From Gaeumannomyces sp. JS-464 (taxonomy: Eukaryota; Ascomycota; Sordariomycetes; Magnaporthales; Magnaporthaceae): 64,000 nucleotides of DNA. The position numbers were made by a program, and so were the translations under genes. Of the stretch, positions 46,533-61,978 are shown piece by piece. Numbering within the stretch: the stretch's first letter is position 1; each line of letters starts with the position of its first letter. Under the pieces are notes generated by a model. The model did no database searches. It was not told the DNA's origin and was given only the letters and a program-made list of their open reading frames with translations. The stretch covers positions 1,922,001 to 1,986,000 of the forward strand of contig NGZR01000003.1 of NCBI GenBank assembly GCA_002197995.1, given 5' to 3'.

Positions 46533-47573
46533 GGTAAACGTCGTCGGGCTCCGGAGAGGTGACAGCACAAGTTCCTGCTCTTCAAGAATAAGGTTGCCCT
46601 GTTGGAAACTTGTGTAGCGAGACAAATAGTGGCGATGGCATATTCGGCTTGCAAGCCATTGAAGAGAGCATGCCAGTGGGTGCGATTGTTCGGCAAAAAG
46701 GTGGTGTCGTCGAAAGTTGATGATGTAATGTCTTCGTCCATCCCTCCCCAAGGTGTGTTCTTTGGTATCCAAAAGAGAGTAGGGGGGCAGGATGATAGTT
46801 TCGCGATATAAAAGGGGCCGTTAGTAGTTGGCATGTTGTTTTTGCGAATCTCTACCAGAGTCCGCCAACATACCTCGCGAAGACTTCCTACAGTATTAAG
46901 ATCAGATGGTAGGAGCCTGTTTTGTGTTGGAGGAGGGAAGCCAGGGTTGGTTTCCCCGCGTTTGCGCCAGCAAAATCGGCTAAGATTCCCTATTGGCTGA
47001 GAGAATCCAGACCACCGCACCCGCATTAGCGTCGCGGAAGGAGTGGATTCCGCAACCAGTTTGCCGGGCCCCTTGCTCCACTTGACACCTGACTAATCCT
47101 AGGCAACATGTGGCTAAGCTAAACCTCGTTTGCCGCAAGCAGACACCTAAAGAGAGGCATCACGTACCGCAATTCGAGATTTCCGCATCGCCTTTCTTCC
47201 ATCACCGCCGCCACCACCGCTGCCGCTCCCCGTCATCCGGTCCAACTCAAATCGAATAGCGATCGCGCCGCCGAACCACACGCCTGCGATATTATCCATT
47301 CCGCGGCGCTTCCCGTCCTGGGGCTGAACAATGACTGCGCTGGCCATTTCGAGGTAGCACTCGCCCAGGTGCTACGGCTGGCCAAGGCTGATTGATCCAT
47401 CGCCCTGCCCTCGACGAACCTCGCACCCCCCCAGCCTCGTCGCCCTTCCCGTCGTACTACCGTCGCCGTCTGAGGGTCTCCTTTCCTGACGCCTCCTCCC
47501 CGCGATTCGCGTGGACCTGCCGTTCACAAGAAACCGGCTGTCCTCGGTCGCATCCTGCTCCTCCTCCGCCACG
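46533..47573. other. Divergent promoter region of POL4 and TFA1
   Basis: About 1 kb between the two start codons. A 66-codon - strand frame at 47147-47347 is listed separately as doubtful. Confidence 0.5.
47147..47347 (-). CDS. Doubtful small ORF in the POL4-TFA1 promoter region
   Basis: An ATG at 47347 opens MASAVIVQPQDGKRRGMDNI..., with a hydrophobic stretch (GVWFGGAIAIRF) and a Gly-rich run. A donor-like GTACGT after RKSRIA would allow splicing into a short second exon ending near 47020. The composition is protein-like and the position, head-to-head with TFA1, is reasonable, but I recognise no family and nothing confirms translation. Confidence 0.25.
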   Translation of the reverse strand: MASAVIVQPQDGKRRGMDNIAGVWFGGAIAIRFELDRMTGSGSGGGGGDGRKAMRKSRIAVRDASL

Positions 47574-48938
47574 ATGGATCTCGCAAAGACGCTGGTGCGC
47601 TCGGTCGTGCGCGCCTTCTACGAAACGAAGCATGCGCTGGTGATCGATGCCCTGGTGATACACTCGGCCCTGCGCGATGACGACCTGGCCTATCTCATGA
47701 ACATGAACACCAAGGACCTGCACAAGCTCTGCGGTCGCCTGAAGGAGGACAGATTCATCCAGGTGCAGACCAGGCCCGAGCTGAAAGAGGGCTCCCAACG
47801 GCCCGTCAACCGCATGTACTACTTCATCGACTACCGCCAGGCCATCGACGCCATCAAATGGCGCGTCTACAAGATCGACAAGGAGATGCAGGGCGTGACG
47901 GTGCCGGCGAACGAGCGCAAGGAGTACTTTTGCGAGCGCGCCGGGTGCATGAAGGAGTACTCATTGATGGAGGTCCTCGACAAGCCCAGCTCCCGCGGCT
48001 TCCTCTGCCACGTTTGCAGCTCGGTCCTGCGCCACGACCCCGAGGGCAAGACGGGCGGCCACAAGCAGTCGACCCGCATGAACATGCAGTTCCGCTTCAT
48101 CACCGACCTATTGCCCCGCATAGATAACGTTGTTGTGCCAGACAACAACTTTGAGATCGCCATCCAGCAGGCCCGCCCCGTCGAGCGCGACGCCCTGCAC
48201 CAGGTCGTCAACAGCGTCGCAGTCGAGCCCAACCACCGGCCGGGCGCCGTCAAGGGCCTCACGAACTTGGGGCCCAAGTCCGTTACGGTCAACCTGACGG
48301 CCGGCGGGCCGTCCGAGGAGGAGCAGGAGGCCGAGCGCATCCGCAAGGAGGAGCACGCCCTGCGCAATGCCCTCCCCTCCTGGATCGCCGAGAGCACCGT
48401 CACGGGAGACGCGTACGAGCTGGACCCGGCCAAGCGGCGGCATCATCGCGCCCGCCGCCGCCGGCCCGGCCACCGACGCCACCAACAACGACGCGGTCGA
48501 CTCAAAGGACCACGCCGAGATCGACGACCTGTTCGCCAAGCTCAAGCGCGAGCAGGAGGCCGAGGCCGCCCGCCTGGCCGCGCTCGAGGAGGAAGAAGAA
48601 GACGAGGACGACGACGACGACGACGACGAGGACATGTTCGAGGATGTCGTCACGGGCGCCAGCAACTCGGCCGGCGGCACCCCGGCCAGCACCGCGCCCA
48701 CCGCCCTGGGGGCCCCCACCGCTGCCGCCCCCGTCGTGCCGTCGCCGCTCGGCAAGTCGTCGCTGAAACGCGACGCCTCGAACGGGCCGGCCTCGGGGAC
48801 CACCTCCCCCACGGCCTCGGCACGCCGGGGTCCGACGGCCGCCCTGTCAAGAAGGTCAAGGTCGAGGTGCCTTCGCCGCCCCCGGCCGCAGCTGCCGGCG
48901 AGGAGAGCGACGACGACCTCGAGTTTGAAGACGTGTGA
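47574..48938 (+). CDS. TFA1: Transcription initiation factor TFIIE alpha subunit
   Basis: TFIIE-alpha recruits and regulates TFIIH at RNA polymerase II promoters. The ATG at 47574 starts the winged-helix domain (MDLAKTLVRSVVRAFYETKH; LCGRLKEDRFIQVQTRPE). The zinc ribbon uses Cys120, Cys125, Cys145 and Cys148; the first pair is spaced CERAGC instead of the usual C-x2-C. A charged helix (EEEQEAERIRKEEHALRNAL), an acidic Glu/Asp run (EEEEEDEDDDDDDDED) and the conserved end ESDDDLEFEDV follow. The middle of the tail is in another frame: one surplus base near 48435 and one missing base in the C5 run 48806-48810 shift the segment VDSKDHAEIDDLFAKLKREQ out of and back into register. Because the proper C-terminus is preserved and the gene is essential, I read this as sequence error. 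No introns. Confidence 0.94.
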   Translation: MDLAKTLVRSVVRAFYETKHALVIDALVIHSALRDDDLAYLMNMNTKDLHKLCGRLKEDRFIQVQTRPELKEGSQRPVNRMYYFIDYRQAIDAIKWRVYKIDKEMQGVTVPANERKEYFCERAGCMKEYSLMEVLDKPSSRGFLCHVCSSVLRHDPEGKTGGHKQSTRMNMQFRFITDLLPRIDNVVVPDNNFEIAIQQARPVERDALHQVVNSVAVEPNHRPGAVKGLTNLGPKSVTVNLTAGGPSEEEQEAERIRKEEHALRNALPSWIAESTVTGDAYELDPAKRRHHRARRRRPGHRRHQQRRGRLKGPRRDRRPVRQAQARAGGRGRPPGRARGGRRRRGRRRRRRRGHVRGCRHGRQQLGRRHPGQHRAHRPGGPHRCRPRRAVAARQVVAETRRLERAGLGDHLPHGLGTPGSDGRPVKKVKVEVPSPPPAAAAGEESDDDLEFEDV

Positions 48939-49812
48939 GAACAAGTCTCGTCTCTCCGCATCCTTCTCTGTGCTCCCAAAAAAAAGTTTTAGATCCCGAT
49001 AATTCTTCCTCCTCCACAGTACCCCATTTGCTCTTTTGTTTTTTCTTCTTCGCGCGGGATAGAACGGGTCGGGTCTGCAAGGTCGGGTCGGCGGCGCGGT
49101 GTCATCTTTTCTTTATATATGTCACAACAAGAAGACAATTTCTGATTCCCTTGATGAAACAAACCCGAGGTAAGAAGTCGACTTTTGTTCAGGTGCGTTG
49201 TGGCGTCATGCCGGGGGCTAGTGGCCGCTGGCTGCTGGACGGAACAGGCATGGCAAATGAGGAGGAGGTTGGGTTGTCGTCAGTCGCCCACTGCGCAAGC
49301 GGAGGGGCTGGCTGACCGACCTAGCCCCCTTTTTACTTTGCCCCATGTGGCGCAACCAAGTCGTAAGCGCTTCACATTCAGACGCCGTTCCAAGATCAAA
49401 CAAAAACAGGCTCTCTGACATCTCGACCGCTAGGCTGGGGCTTTGTCCCTAGTCTTTTGCCTATGGTCCCGGTTATTCGTTTCACCTGTCACATGCTCTT
49501 TTATTCATGACCGTCCTGTCTGCGGATCCATACGTGGCTCAACCGGCGTCTATAGCGGCACCAAACACGGCAACTCCTCACAAGTCACAAGAAAGCGCGG
49601 GCTATCGTGACAACATCTCTTTTCCGGGAGGGGTGTATCTTGTTTTTGCTGCACCACATCCCCATCATCTACTTTGAACCGACTGCAAAAACACCCTGCT
49701 AAAGAATATAATAAGAGATGCTCCTTCCACACATCCAGGCCTTCCCCGTTCTCCACGCCTCTACCAGCCCTGTGGCTGTGAAGAGGCTCACATCGACAAG
49801 GAAAGTGACTGC
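48939..49812. other. Convergent intergenic region
   Basis: 3' flanks of TFA1 (+) and SEC23 (-). T-rich near 49035 and no gene supportable. Confidence 0.5.
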
Positions 49813-53854
<4,042 letters not shown>

Positions 53855-56109
53855 ATGTCGCGGTTACTTGCAGCCCTCGCGACTTGGCTCGCGCTCTTTC
53901 CACGCGACTCCATGCAATCCCCATCATCGCCCCTTACCCCTCTCGAGCAGAGACAATTAGATGGACTCGTTGATCCCTCAGCGTTTCTACGAAGGGCATA
54001 TCACAGGTGTAAGCCTAGACGATCATCTACTTGCCAGCTAGGGCCTATGCTAACCTGCAATCTATTTCCCCAGCCGAGATCCTTGATGGGTGGCTATATA
54101 TCGACGGTGGAGAGTTCTCGTACCGATCATCAACTGGTGTCAAGTATCAATACTGTGCGTCTATCAGACCCTGTGCCTAGAACAAGGCACCTCTGTCGGT
54201 GAACTCGAAGCGTCCTAACAAGCCAAACACGCAGCCACGTCTCTTTTGGCCATTGATATGTCCCAAGACTTCACCGGCGCTTCGGTCAAGATGATCTCGA
54301 CGCGAAAACCCCCGGGCGCACCGTCCCTCAGGCAAGGAGGGCTATGGGTGGACCGCGCCCAGAAGGTCCTCTATCTGGGATTTGCCGGTTCGCACTCGGC
54401 ATTTGCAGACAGGGCCAACTCGCCGAGGGGGCTGTGGTCCTTTACGCCCGACGGTAAGGGCAGCGGTACCTTTTCGAACCTGAACGCTACTGCGCCGGCC
54501 TGGTTCTTAGAAAACCCGCGGCCTTTCGACGGGCTCTCTGCATCTGGAGCCGGGGCCGGTTACTTCTTTGGAGGCTTCGCGGGCGACAAGCCCGACATAG
54601 AGGGAGTTAACGTGGCCGACGAGATTCCCGCATCTGGAATGCTGACCTACGACTTCAAGGCCAAGACGCTGACCAAGTCGGATGCTAAGGGTCTCACAAC
54701 CGGCGGAGAGATGCAGAGAGGCTCTATGATATATGTGCCCAACTTTGGGCGCGAGGGCGTCCTCGTATCGATCGGCGGCTGCCAGAGGAGCAAGAAGGAA
54801 AAGAATGGCGACTTCCTCGTGTCCAACACGGTGGCGCGCGTGTACGACATCGCGACCAAGACGTGGCATGAGCAAATAACTACTGGTGGCGAGCCCACGC
54901 CGCGCAAGGACTACTGCATCGCTGGGGCGGCGTCAACCAACAAAACGTTCGAGATCCTGATGTACGCAGGTTGGGGCGGTAACCTCGGGACTAGCGCTAT
55001 TGCATTCGATCAGGCCTACATCCTCTCCCTGCCATCCTTTCGTTGGTTCAAAGCCGAGTACAACCCCCTGCGGCCCCGCCATGGCGTGTCCTGTCACCAC
55101 GTTGGCGGAGGGAAGGTGATCACGATAGGTGGCGCCGACACCACCCAGGAAGGACCCAACAACTTTTACCAGGACGTCTTTAATAATGAAGACTCGTTCA
55201 AGCAAGGAATCGGCATTTTCGATCTCAGCACCCTCAAGTTCACTGACTCGTACAAGGGCGGTAGCCCCAACTCGTACACGCTGGCTCCCGATATCCAGAG
55301 CTGGTATAAACTCAAGTAAGTCGCTCTGCTTGATCGGCTTTGACACGATACTCTCAGCCCGCCAAGCTAATCACCATTTGTATAGTTCTCGGCTTCCTAC
55401 ATTCGACTCGTCGGCTGTGTCAGACATCTTCACCACGGAAAACTTCACTGCCCAGTCCGGCGGCAGGACACCCGCCGATGCTGCAAGCGGCGGCAGTGGC
55501 GGGCCCGGCGGCAGCGACACATCGTCCAAAACAGGCGCTATAGTCGGCGGAGTGGTAGGCGGTGTCGCGCTCACCGCCCTGATCGCAGGTCTGGTCTGGT
55601 TCTTCCTGCGCCGGCGCAGGCAACGGCAAGAGGCGGCCGACGCCTCGACCAGTGCGATGGTGCAGTCGCTGTTGGTCGGCCCCAGCACCAAGAACGCGGG
55701 TGGAGTCTACCACGAGGTGCCGCAGGACCACGCGGTGCAGCCGTACAACGGCAACCAGCCGCCGGCGCTGACCGAATATTATTCGGGATATGACGGCCGC
55801 AGCGTCACCACGCGCGAAAGCACGCCAATGGCCTTTTACGATCCGGCGGCAGCACGCGCCGCCCCGCCGCCTGCTGTTGGTGCTGCACGTGGGCCGACAC
55901 CGAGCCGAGCGAGCGAGCCGACTCGATATGAACTGCATAGCACGGTGCCCAGCGAACTGGCGTCGGTCAGTTCGGGCGGGGTCCAAGGCTCGCCGCATGT
56001 GCAGCAGCAACAACCTCAGCAGAGCCATGTCCATGAGATACAGGGCTTCCAGGATGGGCGGGCGCAGTCGAAAGACGAGGACAATTACAAGTACAACATG
56101 CGGTTTTAG
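53855..56109 (+). CDS. Secreted/single-pass membrane protein with Kelch-type beta-propeller
   Basis: Four exons (53855-54008, 54074-54154, 54235-55315, 55386-56109) join in frame to about 679 aa. The N-terminus is a signal-peptide-like stretch (MSRLLAALATWLALF). The ectodomain shows Kelch-like blades: GWLYIDGGEFSY, VLYLGFAGSH, GYFFGGFAG, GVLVSIGGC, EILMYAGWGG and KVITIGGAD. A Gly/Ser-rich stalk is followed by one transmembrane helix (GAIVGGVVGGVALTALIAGL) with an Arg-rich stop-transfer, and a Pro/Gln-rich cytoplasmic tail. Such architecture is common among uncharacterised fungal surface proteins; a role in adhesion or wall sensing is only inference. An in-frame upstream ATG (53753) would hide the signal peptide and is not preferred. 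Confidence 0.88.
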
Positions 56110-56737
56110 GTCGTCGTGTTGGAAAAGGGGAGCTTTGGGTTGATCGCATTATAGCAGGGAGCGTTTGGCGTCTAGTCAGGGGGGTATATGCTTTTTCCAT
56201 TGTTTCTTCGTATTGGATCATTGACCGCTTCAGACCTGTTTCTATGTCGCAATCCAACCAAGATGTAAATAACACAACACAGGGACTATAAAAAGGGCAG
56301 GAGAGCAGTGCAAAAAGTAAATCACATAACAGATATTCGGCTGCTAATCCGATGCGGTAAAGACTAGAAGAGGAGCCCAGCTCCGAGCATGTCGTGCTTT
56401 GGAAGTGCGGGGCTCCGAATCGGGCACTCCGAGCTGTCGGCGTGGCTTGCATCAGTTGGCCGGATGACTCAGGCTAAACCAGCGGAGACGGCAGGTTTGA
56501 GGCTGTCTGGAGTGGATTGTTTGTAATCGCTAAAGTGCTGGTGATTATAACTGCTCGAAGGCCTTCTATCTTCCAAGTGAACGTGCTTTGCCAACCCCTT
56601 CTGCTCTCTGCTCTCCCCCACTTGACGCAACCTCGGACAGGACCCTTGACCCCGCCTAGTGCATCTTCATTCTCACTAGGTACACAAGACATAGACCACA
56701 AAAGTGAAAGAAAAGGGCCGCCCGCAAAACAACCATC
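56110..56737. other. Intergenic, 0.6 kb
   Basis: 3' flank of the Kelch gene and promoter of HAM1. Nothing else visible. Confidence 0.5.
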
Positions 56738-57845
56738 ATGGCCCGGCCGACGGTCAACTTCATCACGGGCAACAAGAACAAGCTCGCCGAGGTGCAGGCC
56801 ATCCTCGCCTCCACCATCGACGTGCAGAGCCAGAAGCTGGACCTGATCGAGGTCCAGGGCACGCTGGAGGAGGTGACGCTCGACAAGTGCCGGAGGGCGG
56901 CCGAGCAGGTTCGTTTTTTTTATTTTTTATTTTTATTTTTTGGTTTTTTATACCCCTCTTGTTTATTCTAAGGAAATAATCACTAAAATGCCAGTAACAG
57001 ATCCAAGGCCCCGTCCTGGTCGAGGACACATGCCTCTGCTTCAACGCGCTCAAGGGCCTGCCCGGGCCGTACATGTAAGTGGCCACCTAGGGACACGGCG
57101 CAATCGCATAACGCTCTACACCGAGGCCACTGCTGACAAAAAGACAAACAAACGCCCCTCGCCCGCCTCGCAGCAAGTGGTTCATGGAGTCCGTCGGCCA
57201 CGAGGGCCTCAACAACCTGCTCGCCGCCTACGAGGACAAGTCGGCCCGGGCCGTCTGCACCTTTGGCTACTCGGCCGGCCCGGGCTCCGAGCCCGTCTTG
57301 TTCCAGGGCGTCACTGACGTAAGGCCAACCCTCGGGTTTCTCTCAAAAATACAAGAGAGAGAGAGAGAGAGAGCAAAACTTGCTGACTTTACCGGGGGTC
57401 TGGTGATCTGTAGGGCAAGATTGTTCCCGCCCGGGGACCTGCTGATTTTGGTGAGGCGAAGCAATCCCCAATTTTCCGCGTCTGTTCAAGTGCAGGTTGA
57501 CTAATACCAAAGCCACCAACCAGGCTGGGATGCCGTCTTTGAATACGAGGGCAAGACGTAAGTTCACATTCCTCTTATCTTTTTTTTTTTTCCCCCATCA
57601 CCCCGCCTGCCCATGAGGCAGACATCTTATACAGACTTCCCATCTTTCCTGAGCAACTCCATTCCTCCCCCCAATCCCCGTCTTCACTTGATTATTTGAT
57701 CACTCGAAAGACTAAGACTCCTCCGCGAAACAGGTACGCCGAGATGGAAAAGGCAGCAAAGAACAAAATCTCCCACCGCTTCAAGGCGCTCGAGAAGCTC
57801 CAGGCCTGGTTCGCCGAGCAGAACGCCACCGCCTCCTCGTCATAG
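56738..57845 (+). CDS. HAM1: Inosine triphosphate pyrophosphatase HAM1
   Basis: Hydrolyses ITP, dITP and XTP to monophosphates and keeps deaminated purines out of RNA and DNA. Six exons (56738-56908, 57001-57074, 57174-57318, 57414-57450, 57524-57557, 57734-57845) join in frame to 190 aa, the family's usual length. Motifs: [18 protein letters not shown] (substrate and Mg-binding loop), [52 protein letters not shown] and [11 protein letters not shown]. Five introns in so small a gene, with two exons of only 37 and 34 nt, are notable; short exons make automated models unreliable here. No frame break was needed. Confidence 0.96.
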
Positions 57846-58484
57846 ACTAAATAGATAGATACGTAGACATCTGCACGCTCGCACGCATGAACAAGCAGGA
57901 AGTGAATGGAAGGAAAGAGAAAAAAAAAAAAAAAAACTAAGATGATGCTATCAAGAAGGCACCAAAGGTTTTGGATGAACAAAAGGTGCTCATCGATTGG
58001 CCTTTGCCCTTTTCTTTTCGCTTCAGCCCCAAAAGTCTACATAAAAAAAAAGAGAGAGAGAAAAAAAGACCTGGGCCCCTTAAACACGCTGGCTGGTGGG
58101 AAGAAAGGCTTGGCTGGAGATACTTGCAGCAAAAACAAAAAGAAAAAAAGAAAATACTAGACTGATATTAAAGATAACGTGGGGGAGATGGAGCAAAGGC
58201 AAAGACAGGCGCAGCCACCATCTTGCCCGTTGCATCCACGCCGCTCGCCAGGTAAACGCCGGAACCCACAACCATGGCCATGGCGGCTGCGTGCGTCTCG
58301 TCAGAGGTCCGCTACGCCGCTGACGATGACGACTGTGTAAACTTGGCAAGCCTGGGCGACATGTCAGCCATTTCCTTTTGACACAATCGCATAAAGGGGC
58401 TGCTGTGGGTGGTAGATCAAGACGGAAACCAAAAAAAAAAAAAAAAAAAAAAAAAGAAAAAGACAGGGAAACACCAGGAGCAAC
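57846..58484. other. Convergent intergenic region with A25 tract
   Basis: 3' flanks of HAM1 (+) and the C78 peptidase (-). It includes A25 at 58431-58455, which on the - strand would be the polypyrimidine tract of a possible last intron of the peptidase gene. Confidence 0.5.
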
Positions 58485-60411
58485 TCACTTCAATATCTCA
58501 AACGCCTCGTACTTCTTCAGATACTTGTGCCCTCGGCGGTACGGCTTCAGCGCCAGGTCGGGGAAGCGGTGCTCAAACTCGCGCCCGACCAGCTTGACGA
58601 TGGCGGTCGAGTCGCGGAACATGGGGTCGAACACGAGCAGGTTGACCTCGCCGTCCCTCGTCCTCTCGACCCCGACGATGGTCATCGAGTGACCCGCGTG
58701 CTGGAAGTAGAGGGGCGGCATGTCGGTGCGCCGCACCTTGTACGCCGGGTTGTAGTTGGGCGTCTCAAAGTACCGCTCGACCTCGGCGAGGAGCCGGGCT
58801 TCTGACCTGCCCGGCTCCCGGTTCTTGAAGCCATGAGACTCGCATCTGGGAACGTTGTGGCGCGTCAGCTTCAAAAACGTCGGTCTAGAGTCGAGATGCA
58901 GAGGGGCAGGTTGCTTACGGAATTTCAAGGACGCCAAAAACAGCCTGCGCCTCCGGGGTTCCGATGTACTTGCGCGTCATCCTGATGCCCCCAGTCTCAA
59001 TCCGAGCATGCGTGTTGATGCCCTGATCCCAGGCATCCTCGATCCAATCCTGGAGCTGGAAGACCGATGGGAGCTGCTCGAAGCGGTGCGCGCCTATATG
59101 CCCACTTGACATGATGAACGATATGAGCATCTGCATGTTTCGATAACCACAGAAGCCGCCTGTCCAAACAGAAGCCCGAGAACCAGCAGGCACAGTTAGC
59201 ACAGCCACCCAAGCCCGGGCACGGAAAGTTTCTGCACCGGGTTAGAACGCCACCGGGGCACCTCGACTTGCCTTCCTTTTTCAGCTTGGAGATATGCTGA
59301 ACGCCGGGATGACAGAGATACGCATATCGCGTCGTGGGGCTCTGCTCCAGCAGTCGTTCCATCACGGTCAATATTCCTGTGTAACCGGGTAACACGGGCT
59401 ATTATTAGCACAGAGCCGCTTTCAACAAGGACCATGGCCCCAACTCACCATCAGCCTTGATCTCGCCGCCTTCTTTCAAGTGCGCGATGAGCCAGTCGGG
59501 CATGACATCCTCGTGCGCGTACTTCCCAAGCTCCGCCTTGCCCAGCCGCTTCCGCGGCGGCGGGGACGGCGGCCGTGGCGGGCTCGTTGAGGCGGTGCTG
59601 CCTGTGCCGTTGCCCCTGCTGTTTCGGTCGCGGTCACGGTGGCGCCGGGAAGAAGAGGACGAGGACGGCGAGGGCGACGACCTGCTGAGAAGGTCCCTCC
59701 ATGCCTGGATGGCTGAGCGGCGGCCGGTCGGCTGCGGCTGGCTGGTCGGCTCTTCGCTCGTCCGGCGGCGCCGGCTGTTGCTTTCATGGTTATCTGCGTG
59801 GCGGCGGTGGCGGGTGCTGCTTTCGCGGTCGTCCCTGGGCCGTTGCTGGCGGCGATCACAGCTGTCGTCCTGCTGCTGCAGCTCCCGGGGCGGGTCGGGG
59901 GCTGCTGCGGATGAGCTGCCATCGCGCCTCGTTGGGCCAGGGTCGTCGAGACCCTCCTCTTGAGCATGGAGATCGACGTGGTAGGCCACCTCGGCGGGCA
60001 TGAGCCACTCGCCGCAACCTATGGGGCAGGCGACATAGTCGGCATCCTCCTGGCCCCCCCGCGACCCCGCCCGGCGCCGGGGCGTCCCTGGGCGCCTGGT
60101 TGGCGACAAACGGCGAGTCCCCCTCGGAGTGCTGCTCCTCCATGTGCTAAGCGGGCAGCCAGAGCGTGTCAGTTTGGAGTTGTCGACAAGCCTCATATCG
60201 GGATTCCCGCTCATCTCTGTAGAAAGGCAAGGCAGGGGGGAAGTTAAAAAAAAGAAACCGGGGAAATCCGCGGACATGGAGTGAACGTTGGACTCCGGTT
60301 TGCTTCCCCCCTCCCTCCATCGGACGCACTTACAAGAAGCATGCTATACTCTGTCGCCCGGTAGCCGCAGAATGGGCAAACCTGCAGGTCCGTCTCATCT
60401 TTTGCGGCCAT
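58485..60411 (-). CDS. ZUP1/UfSP-like cysteine peptidase, family C78, with zinc fingers
   Basis: ZUP1-type enzymes cleave Lys63-linked ubiquitin chains and act in genome stability; Ufm1-specific relatives share the fold. Exons: 60411-60334, 60146-59449, 59376-59272, 59159-58919, 58845-58485. Zinc fingers: CPFCGYRATEYSMLLHMEEQH across the first splice, and CPIGCGEWLMPAEVAYHVDL. A disordered Ser/Arg/Pro linker precedes the catalytic domain: nucleophile Cys in GGFCGYRNMQMLISF, catalytic His in AGHSMTIVGVE, Asp in VFDPMFRDS. Intron 59160-59271 has a GC donor (GAAG|GCAAGT), required to join KLKKEG to GFCGYR. The C7 run at 60054-60060 (+) has one base too many to keep the frame between the two zinc fingers. 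The TGA at 58485 overlaps a GTGAGT donor, so a further C-terminal exon is possible. Confidence 0.88.
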
Positions 60412-61889
60412 GGCGTCGGCGCCAACGCAGAGACACCTCGCCTAGCGCGTCGCCCACCGAACAAGTTTGGCCCCCGGTTTGGCTCACCGGCTCCAAAAAA
60501 AAAATATCCACAAGCTCGCTCCCACACATGCGCCCAGGCGGCGCTGCTCTCAGGCCTCCTCCACCGGCTGGCTGGTGGTTTCACACGCTGTACGGTAGGA
60601 AGGCCGTAAGTATGGACGCCGCCGCCTATGAGCCAGCACCTGAGGTGGTGCTACCGCCGGAAAGACCCCAGCCCCCACCGACCAGTGGGGGGTCCCAGCA
60701 GTTTGCAGAGACAGCAGCCTCAAGTTTGATATACCGACCACGCCCCGCGCTAGGGGACGACCGTGCAAGCCCGGCTAACAAGACGTTGGATTATCGGGAT
60801 GTTCTGCGCCTTGCCCTAGGGGCAGGTCTTGTATCGTCTGGGCAGTAGAGAGAGGCTGATGGGAAAGTCAACAAAGGGAAGTAATATAAAAAAAAATATA
60901 AAAAAATAAAACGGATAAAGAAGAAGAGCCGAGTCCTAGGTGAGGTAGTAGACGGGGTATGGACAGCGTTGAAAAAAAGAGTGAGAAAGGGGCGGAGAAA
61001 GGAGGGGAGGGTCCACGACAGTCGCGCCCACGTGGCGCGGGCATATATAGCGCGCCGAGTTTGTATTAGGTCGTCGGTAGGGGGAAAGGGACCGTTAGTC
61101 AAGAGATGGGATGCTCCGAGGGCCTTCAGCGAGTGAGTGAGTGAATGGAATGAGTGAACAACCAACAAATGGCTCCCGGGGTTTGCAGGTGGGTTCAATC
61201 CGTTGGATCGCACGCGGGTTTGCTGCGCTGTGCTGTGCTGTGCTGTGCTGTGCTGGTTGCAGGTTTCCAATGCCCACCCGCAGCGGCAGCGTGACGGCTG
61301 GGGGCGGCTGGACGAGGCAGGCGGGCTGGATTGACGGCCGCGTTGCTGCTTGCTCTTGCTTGCTGGCGGGCATCCACTCAGCCGTCGTCGCCCCACAGCG
61401 CCATCTGCCTGGCTTTGCCCGGAAGCGGGCAGATGGGCGACACCCAGATTGGGAAAAAGAAAGGGGAGAAACAAAAAAGGGGGGTCGGACACGATAGGTT
61501 AAGCTTAGGTTGAATGAATGAATTGTTGTTTGCTAGCCTTCTGGGACCCGCTTGCGGCGTCGGGAGACAGCGGGCTGACATGGACGCCAGGCACCCTGGC
61601 CAGGCCAGCCAGCACACCCAACCTCAAATCCGGCCAGCGCGGCAGCGCCTGACGACGTCCCTGTGAAGACTGGCGACAGGGGATCTGGCTGTAACCCCAG
61701 GGAATGTGGGACGAATCTGCCGCAAGCAGCTGCATAACGCACAATCCAGAGCACACCCAATGCGTGCAAGTCAATGCTTTGATGCGGGTGTGTTGCAAGC
61801 GCTGTTTTCGACGCGGTAATTGCACGCCCCGCCGGCTTCCCCGCCACTATAAGCAACCGCGGGGCCCATCTGCCCCAACAATCGGTACG
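60412..61889. other. Intergenic, 1.5 kb
   Basis: 5' flank of the C78 peptidase gene, ending at the tRNA gene. A pentanucleotide repeat lies at 61225-61255. No protein gene supportable. Confidence 0.5.
61225..61255. repeat. CTGTG pentanucleotide microsatellite
   Basis: About six tandem copies of TGTGC/CTGTG. On the - strand it makes a spurious Thr/Ala/Gln/His repeat frame. Confidence 0.85.
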
Positions 61890-61978
61890 CTCTCCTTGGT
61901 GTAGTTGGTTTATCACGTTCGACTGTAATTGTTAAAATTGTTATCGAAAGGTCCCTAGTTCGATTCTGGGAGGGGAGA
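61890..61978 (+). tRNA. tRNA-Tyr (anticodon GTA) with a 14-nt intron
   Basis: Acceptor CTCTCCT (61890-61896) pairs with AGGGGAG (61971-61977), discriminator A at 61978. D-arm region GTGTAGTTGGTTTATCAC; anticodon stem TTCGA (61918-61922) pairs with TCGAA (61944-61948). The loop holds anticodon GTA at 61925-61927. The bases 61929-61942 are an intron starting one base 3' of the anticodon, the standard site, and 14 nt is the size known for yeast tRNA-Tyr. T-arm CCTAG/CTGGG around TTCGATT. The A box (TGGTGTAGTTGG) and B box fit RNA polymerase III. No CCA is encoded, as expected in eukaryotes. Confidence 0.95.

Noticed and set aside
46533..46772. N-terminal extension of POL4 to the upstream in-frame ATG
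   Set aside because: The extension is unlike any family member; the BRCT domain begins directly after the ATG at 46532.
48108..48944. 278-codon - strand frame opposite TFA1
   Set aside because: Antisense shadow of the GC-rich, acidic-repeat coding sequence of TFIIE-alpha.
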